Assembly (NCBI RefSeq): GCF_016745095.1
Contig: NZ_CP067087.1
Span: 2,778,501 to 2,842,500 of the forward strand
DNA from: Croceicoccus sp. YJ47
GTDB lineage: Bacteria; Pseudomonadota; Alphaproteobacteria; Sphingomonadales; Sphingomonadaceae
Reading direction: 5' to 3'
Length of the DNA stretch: 64,000 nt
Under the pieces are notes generated by a model that saw nothing but the letters and a program-made list of their open reading frames with translations, was not told the DNA's origin and did no database searches. The translations under genes were made by a program, and so were the position numbers. Positions 56,161 through 64,000 of the stretch are shown in pieces; the stretch's first letter is position 1, and every line of letters begins with the position of its first letter.

Positions 56161-56382
56161 ATGAAGAAGATCGTTACCGTTCTCGCCGCTGCTTCGTTCG
56201 CAACGCTCGCCGCTTGCGGCGCCGACAATGCTGCTGAAGAAGTTCAGGAGCAGAAGCTGGAATCGCAGGAAGACGTTCTTGAAGAGCAGGCCGACCTCGC
56301 TGAAGAGCAGGGCATGGAAGCTCAGGAAGAGCAGCTGGACGACCAGGCCGATGCCATGGGCGAAGCTGCTGACGAGATCTGA
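56161..56382 (+). CDS. Small acidic lipoprotein, coiled-coil-like
   Basis: 73 residues. Lipobox LAAC gives a lipidated Cys at residue 19. The mature part is Glu/Gln/Asp-rich with a heptad-like spacing (VQEQKLESQEDVLEEQADLA), predicted helical. GGGGATATACC precedes the ATG. It resembles the small stress-related or structural lipoproteins of Gram-negative bacteria in size and helix only. Own promoter and terminator are likely, given the AT-rich upstream gap and a strong hairpin downstream. Confidence 0.8.
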   Translation: MKKIVTVLAAASFATLAACGADNAAEEVQEQKLESQEDVLEEQADLAEEQGMEAQEEQLDDQADAMGEAADEI

Positions 56383-56437
56383 TCTCGCATAATCCGGCGC
56401 ATGGCGGCATTGCCCGCCATCCCGGATGATGAACGAG

Positions 56438-56470
56438 GCCGGTGGATCATCGCGATCCGCCGGCTTTTTT
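56438..56470 (+). terminator. Intrinsic terminator after the small lipoprotein gene
   Basis: GCCGGTGGATC (56438-56448) pairs with GATCCGCCGGC (56454-56464; one G-T pair) over a short loop, followed by six T. A typical rho-independent terminator. Confidence 0.85.
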
Positions 56471-56571
56471 CGTGCGCGTGATCCGGACGCCGACACGACA
56501 TTGCGCGGATTGGGGTTGGAAAAACGCCGCCAGCCTCGCCATATCGTGCGGACAAGCAAACAGGAGCCAAC

Positions 56572-57917
56572 ATGTCCGAATTCGACTACGATCTTTTTAC
56601 CATCGGTGCCGGTTCGGGCGGGGTGCGCGCCAGCCGCGTGGCCGCCTCCCATGGCGCGAAGGTCGCCGTGGCGGAGGAATTTCGCGTCGGCGGCACCTGT
56701 GTGATCCGCGGCTGCGTGCCGAAGAAAATGCTCGTCTACGGCGCGCATTTTGCCGAGGATCTGGAAGATGCACAGCAGTTCGGCTGGGAAATGGGCGAGT
56801 GCCATTTTAACTGGAAAAAGCTGCGCGACAATGTGCTCGCCGATGTCGACCGGCTCAACGGGCTGTATCGTCAGACGCTGGATAACCACGACGTCGAGAT
56901 CATCAATGAGCGCGCGGTTCTGACCGGGCCGCATGAAATCACGCTTTCGTCGGGTCGGACGGTCACGGCAAAGCACATCCTCATCGCGGTCGGCGCACAT
57001 CCCCACGTGCCGCAATGTCCCGGCCACGAGCTGGGCATCACCAGCAACGAGGCGTTCCATCTCGACGCCATTCCCAAGCGCATGCTGATCGCCGGGGCGG
57101 GCTATATCGCGAACGAATTTGCCGGCATCTTTCATCAGTTCGGATCGAAGGTCACGCTCATCAACCGCTCCGACCAGCTTTTGCGCGGATATGACGAAAG
57201 CCTGCGCGATCGGCTGCTTCAGATTTCGTTGATGAAGGGGATCGAGTTTCGCTTCAACGCCGATTTCCGCGGGATCGAGAAGAACGACGATGGCAGCCTG
57301 TGCGTGTCGATGACGAACCACGACGATATCGACGTCGATTGCGTGCTCTTCGCGACGGGCCGGCTCCCCAATACGAAGGGGCTGGGGCTGGAGGCTGCCG
57401 GGGTGGAGGTCAACGCGCGCGGCGCGGTGCAGGTCGACCGTTTTTCCAAGACCAACATCGACCATATCTATGCCGTGGGCGACGTGACCGACCGGGTGCA
57501 ATTGACGCCGGTGGCCATTCGCGAGGGGCAGGCCTTTGCCGACACGGTGTTCGGGAACAAGCCCACCTCGGTCAGCTACGACTGTATCCCGAGCGCGGTG
57601 TTCAGCCATCCCCCGCTCGCCAGCGTGGGCATGACCGAAGGGGAGGCCCGCAACAAACTCGGCACGATCAAGGTCTACCAATCCGATTTCCGCCCGATGA
57701 AGAATGTCGTGGCGGGGCGGAACGAGCGCGGCCTCTACAAGATGATTTGCGAAGGCGACAACGAACGCGTCGTCGGGCTGCACATGATCGGCCCGGATGC
57801 GGCCGAGATCATGCAGGGCGCGCCGTCGCGGTGAAAGCCGGCCTGACGAAGGCGGATTTCGATGCGACCGTCGCGATCCATCCCACCATGGCCGAAGAAC
57901 TCGTGCTGATGAAGTAA
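56572..57917 (+). pseudogene. gor: Glutathione reductase, frameshifted near the C-terminus
   Basis: The first frame runs from ATG 56572 to a stop at 57834 (420 residues): FAD motif IGAGSGGVRASRVA, redox pair GGTCVIRGCVPKK, NAD motif IAGAGYIANEFAG, and [14 protein letters not shown]. It then reads [10 protein letters not shown] and stops. The other frame continues from the same point with [20 protein letters not shown] and [11 protein letters not shown], exactly the family's ending, which carries the catalytic His-Glu. One missing C in GGCGCGCCGTC (about 57816-57826; GGCGCCGCCGTC expected) explains it. As written the enzyme lacks its active-site His; it may be a true mutation or a sequencing error. 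Confidence 0.88.
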
Positions 57918-58090
57918 ACCTTGGCGCAACCCGGCCTGCGACGGTGCGGGCCGGGGGCGTGGTGGCGGCGCAAAAAAGCGTGCGCCACAAGGGCCGCATA
58001 CAGGGTCCATACATCTTTGCCGCCATGCAGCATCGCGCATACGGATTCGTGTGCGCCTGCGGGAAGTTGCTTAAATAACACACAAAATTT

Positions 58091-58108
58091 CGGTTCCGCA
58101 GGGAACCG
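58091..58108 (+). promoter_or_regulatory. Tetraloop hairpin in the leader of the outer-membrane protein gene
   Basis: CGGTTCC (58091-58097) and GGAACCG (58102-58108) form a perfect 7-base stem with loop GCAG, about 70 bases before the ATG. It may stabilise the mRNA leader, as in other abundant outer-membrane protein genes. Confidence 0.4.
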
Positions 58109-58177
58109 GAACGTCGGCGTCAGTGCCCGGTTGTGCGGCCGGGGAACTGATAAAACGAACACTAGGAAATCATATTT

Positions 58178-58777
58178 ATGAATACCAAGACCGCACTTCT
58201 TCTCGCCGCTGGCGCCGCGCTGTTCCCGGCGCATGCCTTCGCGCAGGAAGCACCCGACGGCACCGACGCATTCGGTTTCGAACCCTATGTGGCGATCGGC
58301 GGCGGCTATCACGATTTCGACCGCTCCGGTAATCCCGGCACGATCGCGTTCGAGGATTCGACCGAGGGCGCCGTGGTCACCGGCACGGTCGGCGCGAATG
58401 TCCCGCTCGGCGCGTTTTTCGTCGGCGCCGAAGGTTTCGGCTCCTACGGCTTTTCCGACATTGACTGGGAATATGGCGCCGCGGGCCGCTTTGGCGTGCG
58501 TGTCGGCGAATCCGGCATGTTCTTCGGCCGCGTGGGTTACATGTGGCTCGAAGGCGAGAACAACTATGCCGATGACGATTTCCTCGACACCGACGGCGGG
58601 CCGAGCAGCCGTGACCGCGACGGCATGATCTACGGCATCGGCGCCGAGGTCGGCACGAAGGACATCGGCCTTGGCGGCGTGACCGGCGAAAGCGGCGTGC
58701 GTCTGCGCGTAGGCGTCGACACGTTCAAGGATTTCGAATCCTTCCGCCCGAACGCGGCGGTGGTGTTCCAGTTCTGA
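58178..58777 (+). CDS. Outer-membrane beta-barrel protein (opacity/OmpX-like)
   Basis: 199 residues. Sec signal peptide (cut after AFA, about residue 22). The mature part has alternating hydrophobic strands, e.g. GFEPYVAIGGGYHDF, GAFFVGAEGFGSYGF, AAGRFGVRVGESGMFFGRVGY, and ends in Phe (AAVVFQF), the usual signal for outer-membrane assembly. About eight strands are expected. Function unknown; acidic loops (NNYADDDFLDTDGG) might bind cations. Confidence 0.85.
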   Translation: MNTKTALLLAAGAALFPAHAFAQEAPDGTDAFGFEPYVAIGGGYHDFDRSGNPGTIAFEDSTEGAVVTGTVGANVPLGAFFVGAEGFGSYGFSDIDWEYGAAGRFGVRVGESGMFFGRVGYMWLEGENNYADDDFLDTDGGPSSRDRDGMIYGIGAEVGTKDIGLGGVTGESGVRLRVGVDTFKDFESFRPNAAVVFQF

Positions 58778-58802
58778 TCCTGATCCCTCTGCGATAGAAA
58801 CG

Positions 58803-58836
58803 CGGCCCGCTCCCCACCCCGGGGGCGGGCCGTTTT
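58803..58836 (+). terminator. Intrinsic terminator between the outer-membrane gene and pccR
   Basis: CGGCCCGC (58803-58810) pairs with GCGGGCCG (58825-58832), followed by TTTT. It lies between convergent genes and may act on both, more weakly for pccR. Confidence 0.8.
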
Positions 58837-58855
58837 CGTTCAGGCCCGAGCCCCA

Positions 58856-60265
58856 TCACGCAATGCGGTAGGGCACGACCCCGCGCTCGTCACGATCGAC
58901 GACGATGGCCCGGTCGCCGGGCGGAAAGGCGCGCTGATCGCAATTGTCGCGCGGACAGATCCGGCACGATATGCCGATGGGCGTCGCGGCCTGGTGGGCA
59001 TTGGTGTCGAGCCCGTCGGCATAGATGAATTCGCCCGCGTGCCCCGCCTCGCAGCCCAGCGCCACGGCGTAGCGGCGCGGCTGCCGCGCAAAGCTGCCCG
59101 AGGGTTTCACCAGCCCCTTCGCCATGGAGACATAGCGGACCCCGTCGGGCGTTTCGGCGAGCTGCGTGAGGATGCGGTCGGGTATCGCGACCGCCTCGTG
59201 CACGATCCACAGTGGGCACGCCCCGCCAAATCGCGCGAATTGCAACGGCGTCGCGGAATGGCGCTTGGTGATGTTGCCCGCCATGTCGACGCGGCAGAAA
59301 AAGAACGGAATGCCGCGCATCTCCGGCCGCTGCAACGTGGAGAGCCGGTGGCAGGCCTGTTCGAAACTGACGCCGAAAATCTGGCGCAGACGGTCAATGT
59401 CGTGGCGCTGTTCGCGCGCCGCCTCGCGGAAAATGGCGTAGGGCATCATGATCGCGCCCGCCGTGTAATTCGCCAGCCCGACCGACAACAATTGCCGCGC
59501 GGCGGCGGAACTCAGCCCGGAGGCATCGACCACGCCGGCAATTTCGTTGGAGAGGGCGAGCGCCGCGATCTGATGCGCGAGTTGAAAGCGGCGCGTTTCC
59601 GGCGGTTGCGCGCGGTCAAGCGTGAGCGCGCGCGTATCCGCCTCGAACTGGCGCAGGACGGTGCCGCCCCCTTCGGCGAGCGTGATGTTCAACGTCGCGC
59701 GGGCAAAACGGGCAAGCCCCGAAAACGGCGGCGAGGGCGCGCCCTCCGACATGTCCTGCGCCAATGTTTCCGCCGCGCGGTCGAGCGTATCGACGTAATT
59801 GCCGGCGTTGTGGAACCAGTCGCGCACCTCCTCCCAAGGGAGGCGGGTACCGGCGGTGCCGTCGCTGGACAATGCCTCGTCGAGCATGAGCAGCCGTTCG
59901 CCGGCATCGCGATAGGCAGCGTGAAGCTGAATGAAGCGTTCGGCGAGATGCGGTTGCTGCCGCACCGCGCGCAAGGTCTGCGTATCGTCGAACGGTTCGG
60001 CAAAGATCGGATCGGCGGCCGCCCGGCGCAACGCCTCGGCCCGCGCGTCGGAACTGTCGCTGCCGAAATCGTCGAGAGATACGCCGAACCGGCGCGACAA
60101 TGCCGCGATGAGCGGGGCGGTGAGCGGGCGATGATCATGCTCGATCTGGCTGAGATAGCTGACCGAGATGCCGAGATCGCGGGCCATGTCCGCCTGTCGC
60201 AGACCGCGCATGTCGCGAAGGGCGCGAAGGGTCTTTCCCGCAAAGATGCGCTGTTGTCTCGGCAT
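58856..60265 (-). CDS. pccR: Short-chain fatty acyl-CoA regulator (PccR/RamB/PrpR type)
   Basis: 469 residues from ATG 60265; ATG 60283 is also possible. An N-terminal XRE helix-turn-helix (about residues 10-62: LRALRDMRGLRQADMARDLG, then ISVSYLSQIEHDHR) precedes an IrrE/ImmA-like domain in which the expected HExxH reads HQIAAL, so peptidase activity is unlikely. The C-terminal ScfR domain has GACPLWIVHEAV and a Cys cluster (LGCEAGHAG; GISCRICPRDNCDQRAFPPG). Members of this group sense short acyl-CoAs; the Rhodobacter member PccR controls propionyl-CoA carboxylase. It is divergent from pccB with the candidate operator between them. Confidence 0.9.
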   Translation of the reverse strand: MPRQQRIFAGKTLRALRDMRGLRQADMARDLGISVSYLSQIEHDHRPLTAPLIAALSRRFGVSLDDFGSDSSDARAEALRRAAADPIFAEPFDDTQTLRAVRQQPHLAERFIQLHAAYRDAGERLLMLDEALSSDGTAGTRLPWEEVRDWFHNAGNYVDTLDRAAETLAQDMSEGAPSPPFSGLARFARATLNITLAEGGGTVLRQFEADTRALTLDRAQPPETRRFQLAHQIAALALSNEIAGVVDASGLSSAAARQLLSVGLANYTAGAIMMPYAIFREAAREQRHDIDRLRQIFGVSFEQACHRLSTLQRPEMRGIPFFFCRVDMAGNITKRHSATPLQFARFGGACPLWIVHEAVAIPDRILTQLAETPDGVRYVSMAKGLVKPSGSFARQPRRYAVALGCEAGHAGEFIYADGLDTNAHQAATPIGISCRICPRDNCDQRAFPPGDRAIVVDRDERGVVPYRIA

Positions 60266-60291
60266 GGGTCCGGCGTAGCGCATCGCAGCGG

Positions 60292-60323
60292 TTTTGCAAA
60301 ACCCGCCGCACCGATTTTGCAAA
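60292..60323. promoter_or_regulatory. Paired TTTGCAAA operators between pccR and pccB
   Basis: Two copies of the palindrome TTTGCAAA (60293-60300 and 60316-60323), each with a further T before it, lie in the pccR-pccB gap, centre to centre 23 bases. As I recall, Rhodobacter PccR binds paired TTTGCAAA sites. The pair lies just upstream of pccR and about 80 bases before pccB, so it could control both. Confidence 0.75.
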
Positions 60324-60399
60324 TTCGCATTGGACATCGGCGGCGGCCCTGCGCCATACATCGCGCAACAATACGTCTGTAGTTTGAACGGAGAGCTGG

Positions 60400-61926
60400 A
60401 TGTCCGCGAACATCGCCGAAACCGAACGCCGCCGCGAGGCCGCCCGCATGGGTGGCGGACAGAAACGCATCGATGCGCAACACGCCAAGGGCAAGCTTAC
60501 CGCGCGCGAACGGCTCGAGATCCTCCTCGACGAGGGAAGCTTCGAAGAGCTCGACACCTATGTCGAGCACAATTGCGTCGATTTCGGCATGGACGAAAAC
60601 CACATCCCCGGCGACGGCGTCGTCACCGGCAGCGGCACGATCAATGGCCGCCTCGTTTACGTGTTCAGCCAGGATTTCACCGTGTTCGGCGGCTCGCTGT
60701 CCGAACGTCACGCGGAAAAGATCTGCAAGGTGATGGACACGGCGATGAAGCTGGGGGCGCCGGTCATCGGCCTCAACGACAGCGGCGGCGCCCGGATTCA
60801 GGAAGGCGTCGCATCGCTGGGCGGCTATGCCGAGGTGTTTCAGCGCAACGTGCTCGCATCGGGCGTGATCCCGCAATTGTCGCTCATCATGGGGCCATGC
60901 GCGGGCGGGGCGGTGTATTCGCTTACGATGACCGACTTCATCTTCATGGTCGAGGACAGCAGCTACATGTTCGTGACCGGCCCCGACGTGGTGAAGACGG
61001 TCACGAACGAGGTCGTGACGCAGGAGGAACTCGGCGGGGCGAGCACGCACACGACCAAGACCAGCGTCGCCGATCTCGCTTGCGAGAACGACATCGTCGC
61101 ACTTTTGCAGGCGCGCGATTTCTTCGATTTCCTGCCCCTGTCCAACCGGGACGAGGTGCCGGAGAGGCCGACCAACGATCCGTGGGACCGGATCGAGGAG
61201 AGCCTCGACACGATCATCCCGGACAATGCGAACCAGCCGTACGACATGCACGAGGTCATTCGCAAAACGGTGGACGAGGGCGATTTCTTCGAAGTGCAGC
61301 CCAAGCATGCCGGCAATATCATCTGCGGCTTTGGCCGGGTCGAGGGGCGCAGCGTCGGCATCGTCGCGAACCAGCCCATGGTGCTGGCCGGTGTGCTCGA
61401 CATCAATTCGGCGAAGAAGGCGGCGCGTTTCGTGCGCTTCTGCGACGCGTTCAACATTCCGATCGTCACCTTCGTCGACGTGCCCGGCTTCCTCCCCGGC
61501 ACGGCGCAGGAGCATAACGGCATCATCAAGCACGGGGCGAAACTGCTCTTCGCCTATGCCGAGGCGACGGTGCCCAAGATCACGATCATCACGCGCAAGG
61601 CGTATGGCGGGGCTTATGACGTGATGGCGTCCAAGCATTTGCGCGGTGATCTCAACTATGCCTGGCCGACCGCGGAAATCGCGGTGATGGGCGCGAAGGG
61701 CGCGGTGGAGATCATCTTCCGCAATCTCGACGAGGAAGGCATCGCGCAAAAGACGAAGGAATACGAGGATCGCTTCGCCAATCCCTTCGTCGCGGCGTCG
61801 AAAGGCTTCATCGATGAGGTCATCATGCCGCATTCCACCCGCCGCCGCGTGGCGCTCGGCCTGCGCAAGCTGCGGAACAAGGAACTCGCCAACCCGTGGA
61901 AGAAACATGACAATATTCCGTTGTAA
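60400..61926 (+). CDS. pccB: Propionyl-CoA carboxylase, beta (carboxyltransferase) subunit
   Basis: 508 residues. Transfers CO2 from carboxybiotin to propionyl-CoA, giving (S)-methylmalonyl-CoA. Both crotonase-like halves are present: the N-half has [13 protein letters not shown] and [20 protein letters not shown]; the C-half has [27 protein letters not shown] and [19 protein letters not shown] (both typical). The PccA biotin carboxylase subunit is not in the window and should lie further right. GGAGAG precedes ATG 60400. Confidence 0.95.
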   Translation: MSANIAETERRREAARMGGGQKRIDAQHAKGKLTARERLEILLDEGSFEELDTYVEHNCVDFGMDENHIPGDGVVTGSGTINGRLVYVFSQDFTVFGGSLSERHAEKICKVMDTAMKLGAPVIGLNDSGGARIQEGVASLGGYAEVFQRNVLASGVIPQLSLIMGPCAGGAVYSLTMTDFIFMVEDSSYMFVTGPDVVKTVTNEVVTQEELGGASTHTTKTSVADLACENDIVALLQARDFFDFLPLSNRDEVPERPTNDPWDRIEESLDTIIPDNANQPYDMHEVIRKTVDEGDFFEVQPKHAGNIICGFGRVEGRSVGIVANQPMVLAGVLDINSAKKAARFVRFCDAFNIPIVTFVDVPGFLPGTAQEHNGIIKHGAKLLFAYAEATVPKITIITRKAYGGAYDVMASKHLRGDLNYAWPTAEIAVMGAKGAVEIIFRNLDEEGIAQKTKEYEDRFANPFVAASKGFIDEVIMPHSTRRRVALGLRKLRNKELANPWKKHDNIPL

Positions 61927-61935
61927 GGTGGCGTC

Positions 61936-62016
61936 ATGACCCGGCTTGCCAAATTCGGTCTCACCTTCATCGCGATCATCGTGGTCGTTTCCATTCTTTT
62001 CGGGGTGCTTTCATGA
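61936..62016 (+). CDS. 26-residue single-helix membrane peptide in the propionate operon
   Basis: A very short frame: ATG 61936, stop 62014-62016. A good AAGGTGG ribosome site lies 4-5 bases before the start, and the stop overlaps the mce ATG in an ATGA arrangement. The peptide has a short basic head (MTRLAK) and then one hydrophobic helix (FGLTFIAIIVVVSILFGVLS). Size, basic head and helix fit a small inner-membrane protein; coupling suggests at least that ribosomes move from it to mce. I do not recognise it. It could also only be a device for coupling. Confidence 0.65.
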   Translation: MTRLAKFGLTFIAIIVVVSILFGVLS

Positions 62017-62450
62017 AGCTTGGACGCATGAACCATGTCGGCGTGGCCGTGCCGGACATCGACGCGGCCATCGCGCATTACCGCGACACGATGGGCGCGC
62101 GGCAAGTGACCGAACCGTTCGACCTGCCGGAGCAGGGGGTGCGCGTGTGTTTCGTTCATACGCCCGGCCATGACGCAACCGAAGGCACGCAGATCGAATT
62201 GCTCTCACCGCTCGACGACACGTCGCCGGTCGCCGGCTTCATGGCGAAAAACCCGGCGGGTGGGCAGCATCACATCTGTTACGAGGTGCCCGACATTGCC
62301 GAGGCGCGCGCCGAATTCGAGGCGATGGGCAAGCGTATCCTCGGCCCCACGCGCACAGGCGCGCACGGCACGCCGATCTTCTTCCTCCATCCCAAGGACA
62401 TGCTCGGCCAGCTGACCGAGATCATGGAAACGCCGAGGCAGGCGCATTGA
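62013..62450 (+). CDS. mce: Methylmalonyl-CoA epimerase
   Basis: 145 residues. Converts (S)- to (R)-methylmalonyl-CoA. VOC fold with metal ligands in MNHVGVAVPDIDAA, the QIELLSPLDDTSP block, GGQHHICYEVPDI and IFFLHPKDMLGQLTEIME, all conserved in epimerases. The ATG overlaps the preceding small frame's stop; the stop overlaps a TTG of the next gene. Confidence 0.95.
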   Translation: MKLGRMNHVGVAVPDIDAAIAHYRDTMGARQVTEPFDLPEQGVRVCFVHTPGHDATEGTQIELLSPLDDTSPVAGFMAKNPAGGQHHICYEVPDIAEARAEFEAMGKRILGPTRTGAHGTPIFFLHPKDMLGQLTEIMETPRQAH

Positions 62451-62452
62451 CC

Positions 62453-63226
62453 ATGGCGGACGAACTCCTGACCGAACGCGAGGGTGACGTCGTCATCTTC
62501 ACGCTCAACCGCGAAGACAGCATGAATGCGCTGACGCCCGAATTGCTGACCGCGCTGGCCGCGGGGCTTTCCGGCGCGGCGGAGGCGGGGGCGCGGGCCA
62601 TCGTGCTCACGGGGGCGGGGCAATCCTTCTCCTCCGGCGCGGATCTCAAGGCTCGTGCAGACAGGGCTGCGGATCTGGGCGAGAAGATCGATCTTTATTA
62701 CAATCCCGTCGCGCGGGCGATTGCCGATCTGTCGATACCGCTCATCGTCGCGATGAACGGCCCGGCGGTGGGCGCGGGGGCGGGATTCGCCATTGGCGGG
62801 GACATCGTCATCGCCGAGCGGTCTGCCTACCTGTTGTTCGCATTCGTCAATATCGGGCTGGTTCCCGATGCGGGCACGACATGGCACCTTGCGAAAAGCG
62901 TCGGCAAAGCGCGGGCGATGGACATGTTGCTGAGCGGAGAGAAGATCGACGCGGAGGCGGCGCTTGCCGCCGGGCTGGTCTCGCGCGTGGTCGACGACGG
63001 CACCGCCCTGGCCGAGGCGAAGGCGCTCGCGACTAGGCTCGCCAAAGGGCCGAGCAAGGCGATCGGCCTGATCCGCGCACAGGTGCTCCACGCGCTCGAC
63101 CATCATTTCGAAGCCAGCCTCGACACGGAGCGCGCGCATCAGACCACGGCCTACTTCACGCAGGATTTTGCCGAGGCCATCGCCGCCTTTCGCGACAAGC
63201 GCAAACCCGAATTCAAGGGCCGGTAA
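62453..63226 (+). CDS. Enoyl-CoA hydratase/isomerase family protein (PaaG-like)
   Basis: 257 residues from ATG 62453; a TTG at 62447 overlaps the mce stop. Crotonase fold: oxyanion-hole blocks SFSSGADLKARAD and AMNGPAVGAGAGFAIGGDIV. The two hydratase Glu positions are not Glu here: GAGAGFA instead of GGGCELA, and AFVNIGLVPDAGTTW instead of PEILLGTIPGAGGT. The Asp in VPDAG is the residue used by PaaG-type isomerases. So it is more likely an isomerase than a hydratase. Its role beside propionate genes is not evident. Confidence 0.85.
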   Translation: MADELLTEREGDVVIFTLNREDSMNALTPELLTALAAGLSGAAEAGARAIVLTGAGQSFSSGADLKARADRAADLGEKIDLYYNPVARAIADLSIPLIVAMNGPAVGAGAGFAIGGDIVIAERSAYLLFAFVNIGLVPDAGTTWHLAKSVGKARAMDMLLSGEKIDAEAALAAGLVSRVVDDGTALAEAKALATRLAKGPSKAIGLIRAQVLHALDHHFEASLDTERAHQTTAYFTQDFAEAIAAFRDKRKPEFKGR

Positions 63227-63244
63227 GGGCCGACAGGACAGATC

Positions 63245-64000
63245 ATGAGCACATCCGATCACAACGATCCGAAGATCGAGACGCACACCGGCGAGGATGC
63301 CGGCGCGACCGGCGCCAAGCCCGCCGCCCCGGCCAAGGCGGAGGACCATGCGCCGACCGTTTCCGATTGGGAGGCGCTCGCCGCGAAGGAGGTGAAGGGC
63401 CGCGACCTGACCTGGGAAACGCCCGAAGGTATCGACGTCAAACCTTTGTATACAAAGGATGACCTTGCCGATTGGGATCCCGGCCTGCCCGGTTTCGCGC
63501 CTTATACCCGCGGGGTGAAGGCCAGCATGTATGCGGGCCGTAAATGGACGATCCGGCAATATGCGGGCTTCTCCACGGCGGAGGAATCCAACGCGTTCTA
63601 CCGCCGCAATCTCGCCGCCGGGCAAAAGGGGCTTTCGGTCGCGTTCGATCTTGCGACCCATCGCGGCTATGACAGCGATCATCCCCGCGTCGTCGGCGAT
63701 GTCGGCAAGGCGGGCGTCGCCATCGACAGCGTCGAGGACATGAAGATCCTCTTCGATCAGATTCCGCTCGACAAGATGAGCGTGTCGATGACGATGAACG
63801 GCGCGGTGATCCCGTGCCTCGCGTTCTACATCATCGCGGCGGAGGAGCAGGGCGTCACGCCGGATCAGCTGACGGGGACCATTCAGAACGACATTCTGAA
63901 GGAGTTCATGGTCCGCAACACCTATATCTACCCGCCCGAACCCAGCATGCGGATCATCTCCGACATCTTCGCCTACACGGCGGATCACATGCCGAAGTTC
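63245..64000 (+). CDS. scpA: Methylmalonyl-CoA mutase, N-terminal part (runs off the right edge)
   Basis: 252 codons are visible before the window ends. AGGACAGATC precedes ATG 63245. After a low-complexity head come blocks of the mutase large subunit: [83 protein letters not shown] and [20 protein letters not shown] (all characteristic). B12-dependent conversion of methylmalonyl-CoA to succinyl-CoA. The cobalamin domain lies beyond the edge. Last visible gene of the pccB operon. Confidence 0.93.
   Translation, partial: MSTSDHNDPKIETHTGEDAGATGAKPAAPAKAEDHAPTVSDWEALAAKEVKGRDLTWETPEGIDVKPLYTKDDLADWDPGLPGFAPYTRGVKASMYAGRKWTIRQYAGFSTAEESNAFYRRNLAAGQKGLSVAFDLATHRGYDSDHPRVVGDVGKAGVAIDSVEDMKILFDQIPLDKMSVSMTMNGAVIPCLAFYIIAAEEQGVTPDQLTGTIQNDILKEFMVRNTYIYPPEPSMRIISDIFAYTADHMPKF

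Noticed and set aside
57300-57917. A separate gene in the frame covering the 3' end of gor
   Set aside because: Only its last 35 or so residues resemble a protein family, and that family is the missing end of glutathione reductase.
57930-57988. Two hairpins after gor as terminators
   Set aside because: The stems (57930-57955 and 57962-57988) have no T run and one is imperfect; I cannot tell them from chance pairing in GC-rich DNA.

Overview
This is a GC-rich, densely packed chromosomal segment from an alphaproteobacterium, most likely of the order Sphingomonadales (Erythrobacteraceae or Sphingomonadaceae). The evidence is the gene content: the C4 heme enzyme HemA, an ETF-ubiquinone oxidoreductase, the lepB-rnc-era cluster, an ornithine decarboxylase next to a carboxyspermidine pathway, and a PccR-type regulator beside pccB. 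The assignment rests on recognised protein families only. I see no rRNA, tRNA, CRISPR array, insertion sequence or prophage, and no gene-free stretch longer than 300 bases.

Layout. 1-8.2 kb: the tail of an M56/BlaR1-like membrane peptidase, a YpfJ-type metallopeptidase with a secreted partner, 3-hydroxybutyrate dehydrogenase, a lipoprotein M28 peptidase, guaB, an RsmB/NOP RNA methyltransferase, a TPR protein and rppH. 8.4-15.4 kb: a two-subunit 2-oxoacid:ferredoxin oxidoreductase (korAB), a PAP2 phosphatase, photolyase, cyclopropane fatty acid synthase and a PilZ protein. 15.4-23.7 kb: purF with a translationally coupled SDR, lolCD, a small unknown protein and dnaE. 23.7-29.5 kb: modABC divergent from a minimal modE, moaB, a soluble lytic transglycosylase and a divergent uracil-DNA glycosylase homologue.

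29.7-37.5 kb: ETF-QO, ispE, N-formylglutamate amidohydrolase, ilvD, nnr and an RlmD-type rRNA methyltransferase interrupted by an amber codon. 37.5-42.6 kb: a MAPEG protein and a polyamine island (carboxyspermidine dehydrogenase, a Cys-rich lipoprotein, carboxyspermidine decarboxylase, ornithine decarboxylase behind a structured leader, a glyoxalase-like protein). 42.6-51.9 kb: hemA, a metal-ligand-free MBL-fold homologue, murI, plsY, dprA, topA and an MFS exporter. 51.9-58.8 kb: era-rnc-lepB, pgi, a small acidic lipoprotein, a frameshifted glutathione reductase and an outer-membrane barrel. 58.8-64 kb: the propionyl-CoA operon, with pccR divergent from pccB, a 26-residue membrane peptide, mce, an enoyl-CoA isomerase-like gene and the start of methylmalonyl-CoA mutase.

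Putative links between genes. The propionyl-CoA genes lead to succinyl-CoA, which HemA and KorAB also use or make. Putrescine from ornithine decarboxylase feeds the carboxyspermidine enzymes. ModABC and MoaB both serve molybdenum cofactor.

Main points of interest: paired TTTGCAAA operators between pccR and pccB; an unlisted 26-aa membrane protein coupled into that operon; two genes broken by single-base lesions (36530, about 57820); a structured leader with a possible upstream ORF before ornithine decarboxylase; a Mo uptake locus in which both ModC and ModE lack their usual molybdate-binding domains; and an MBL-fold pseudoenzyme next to murI.
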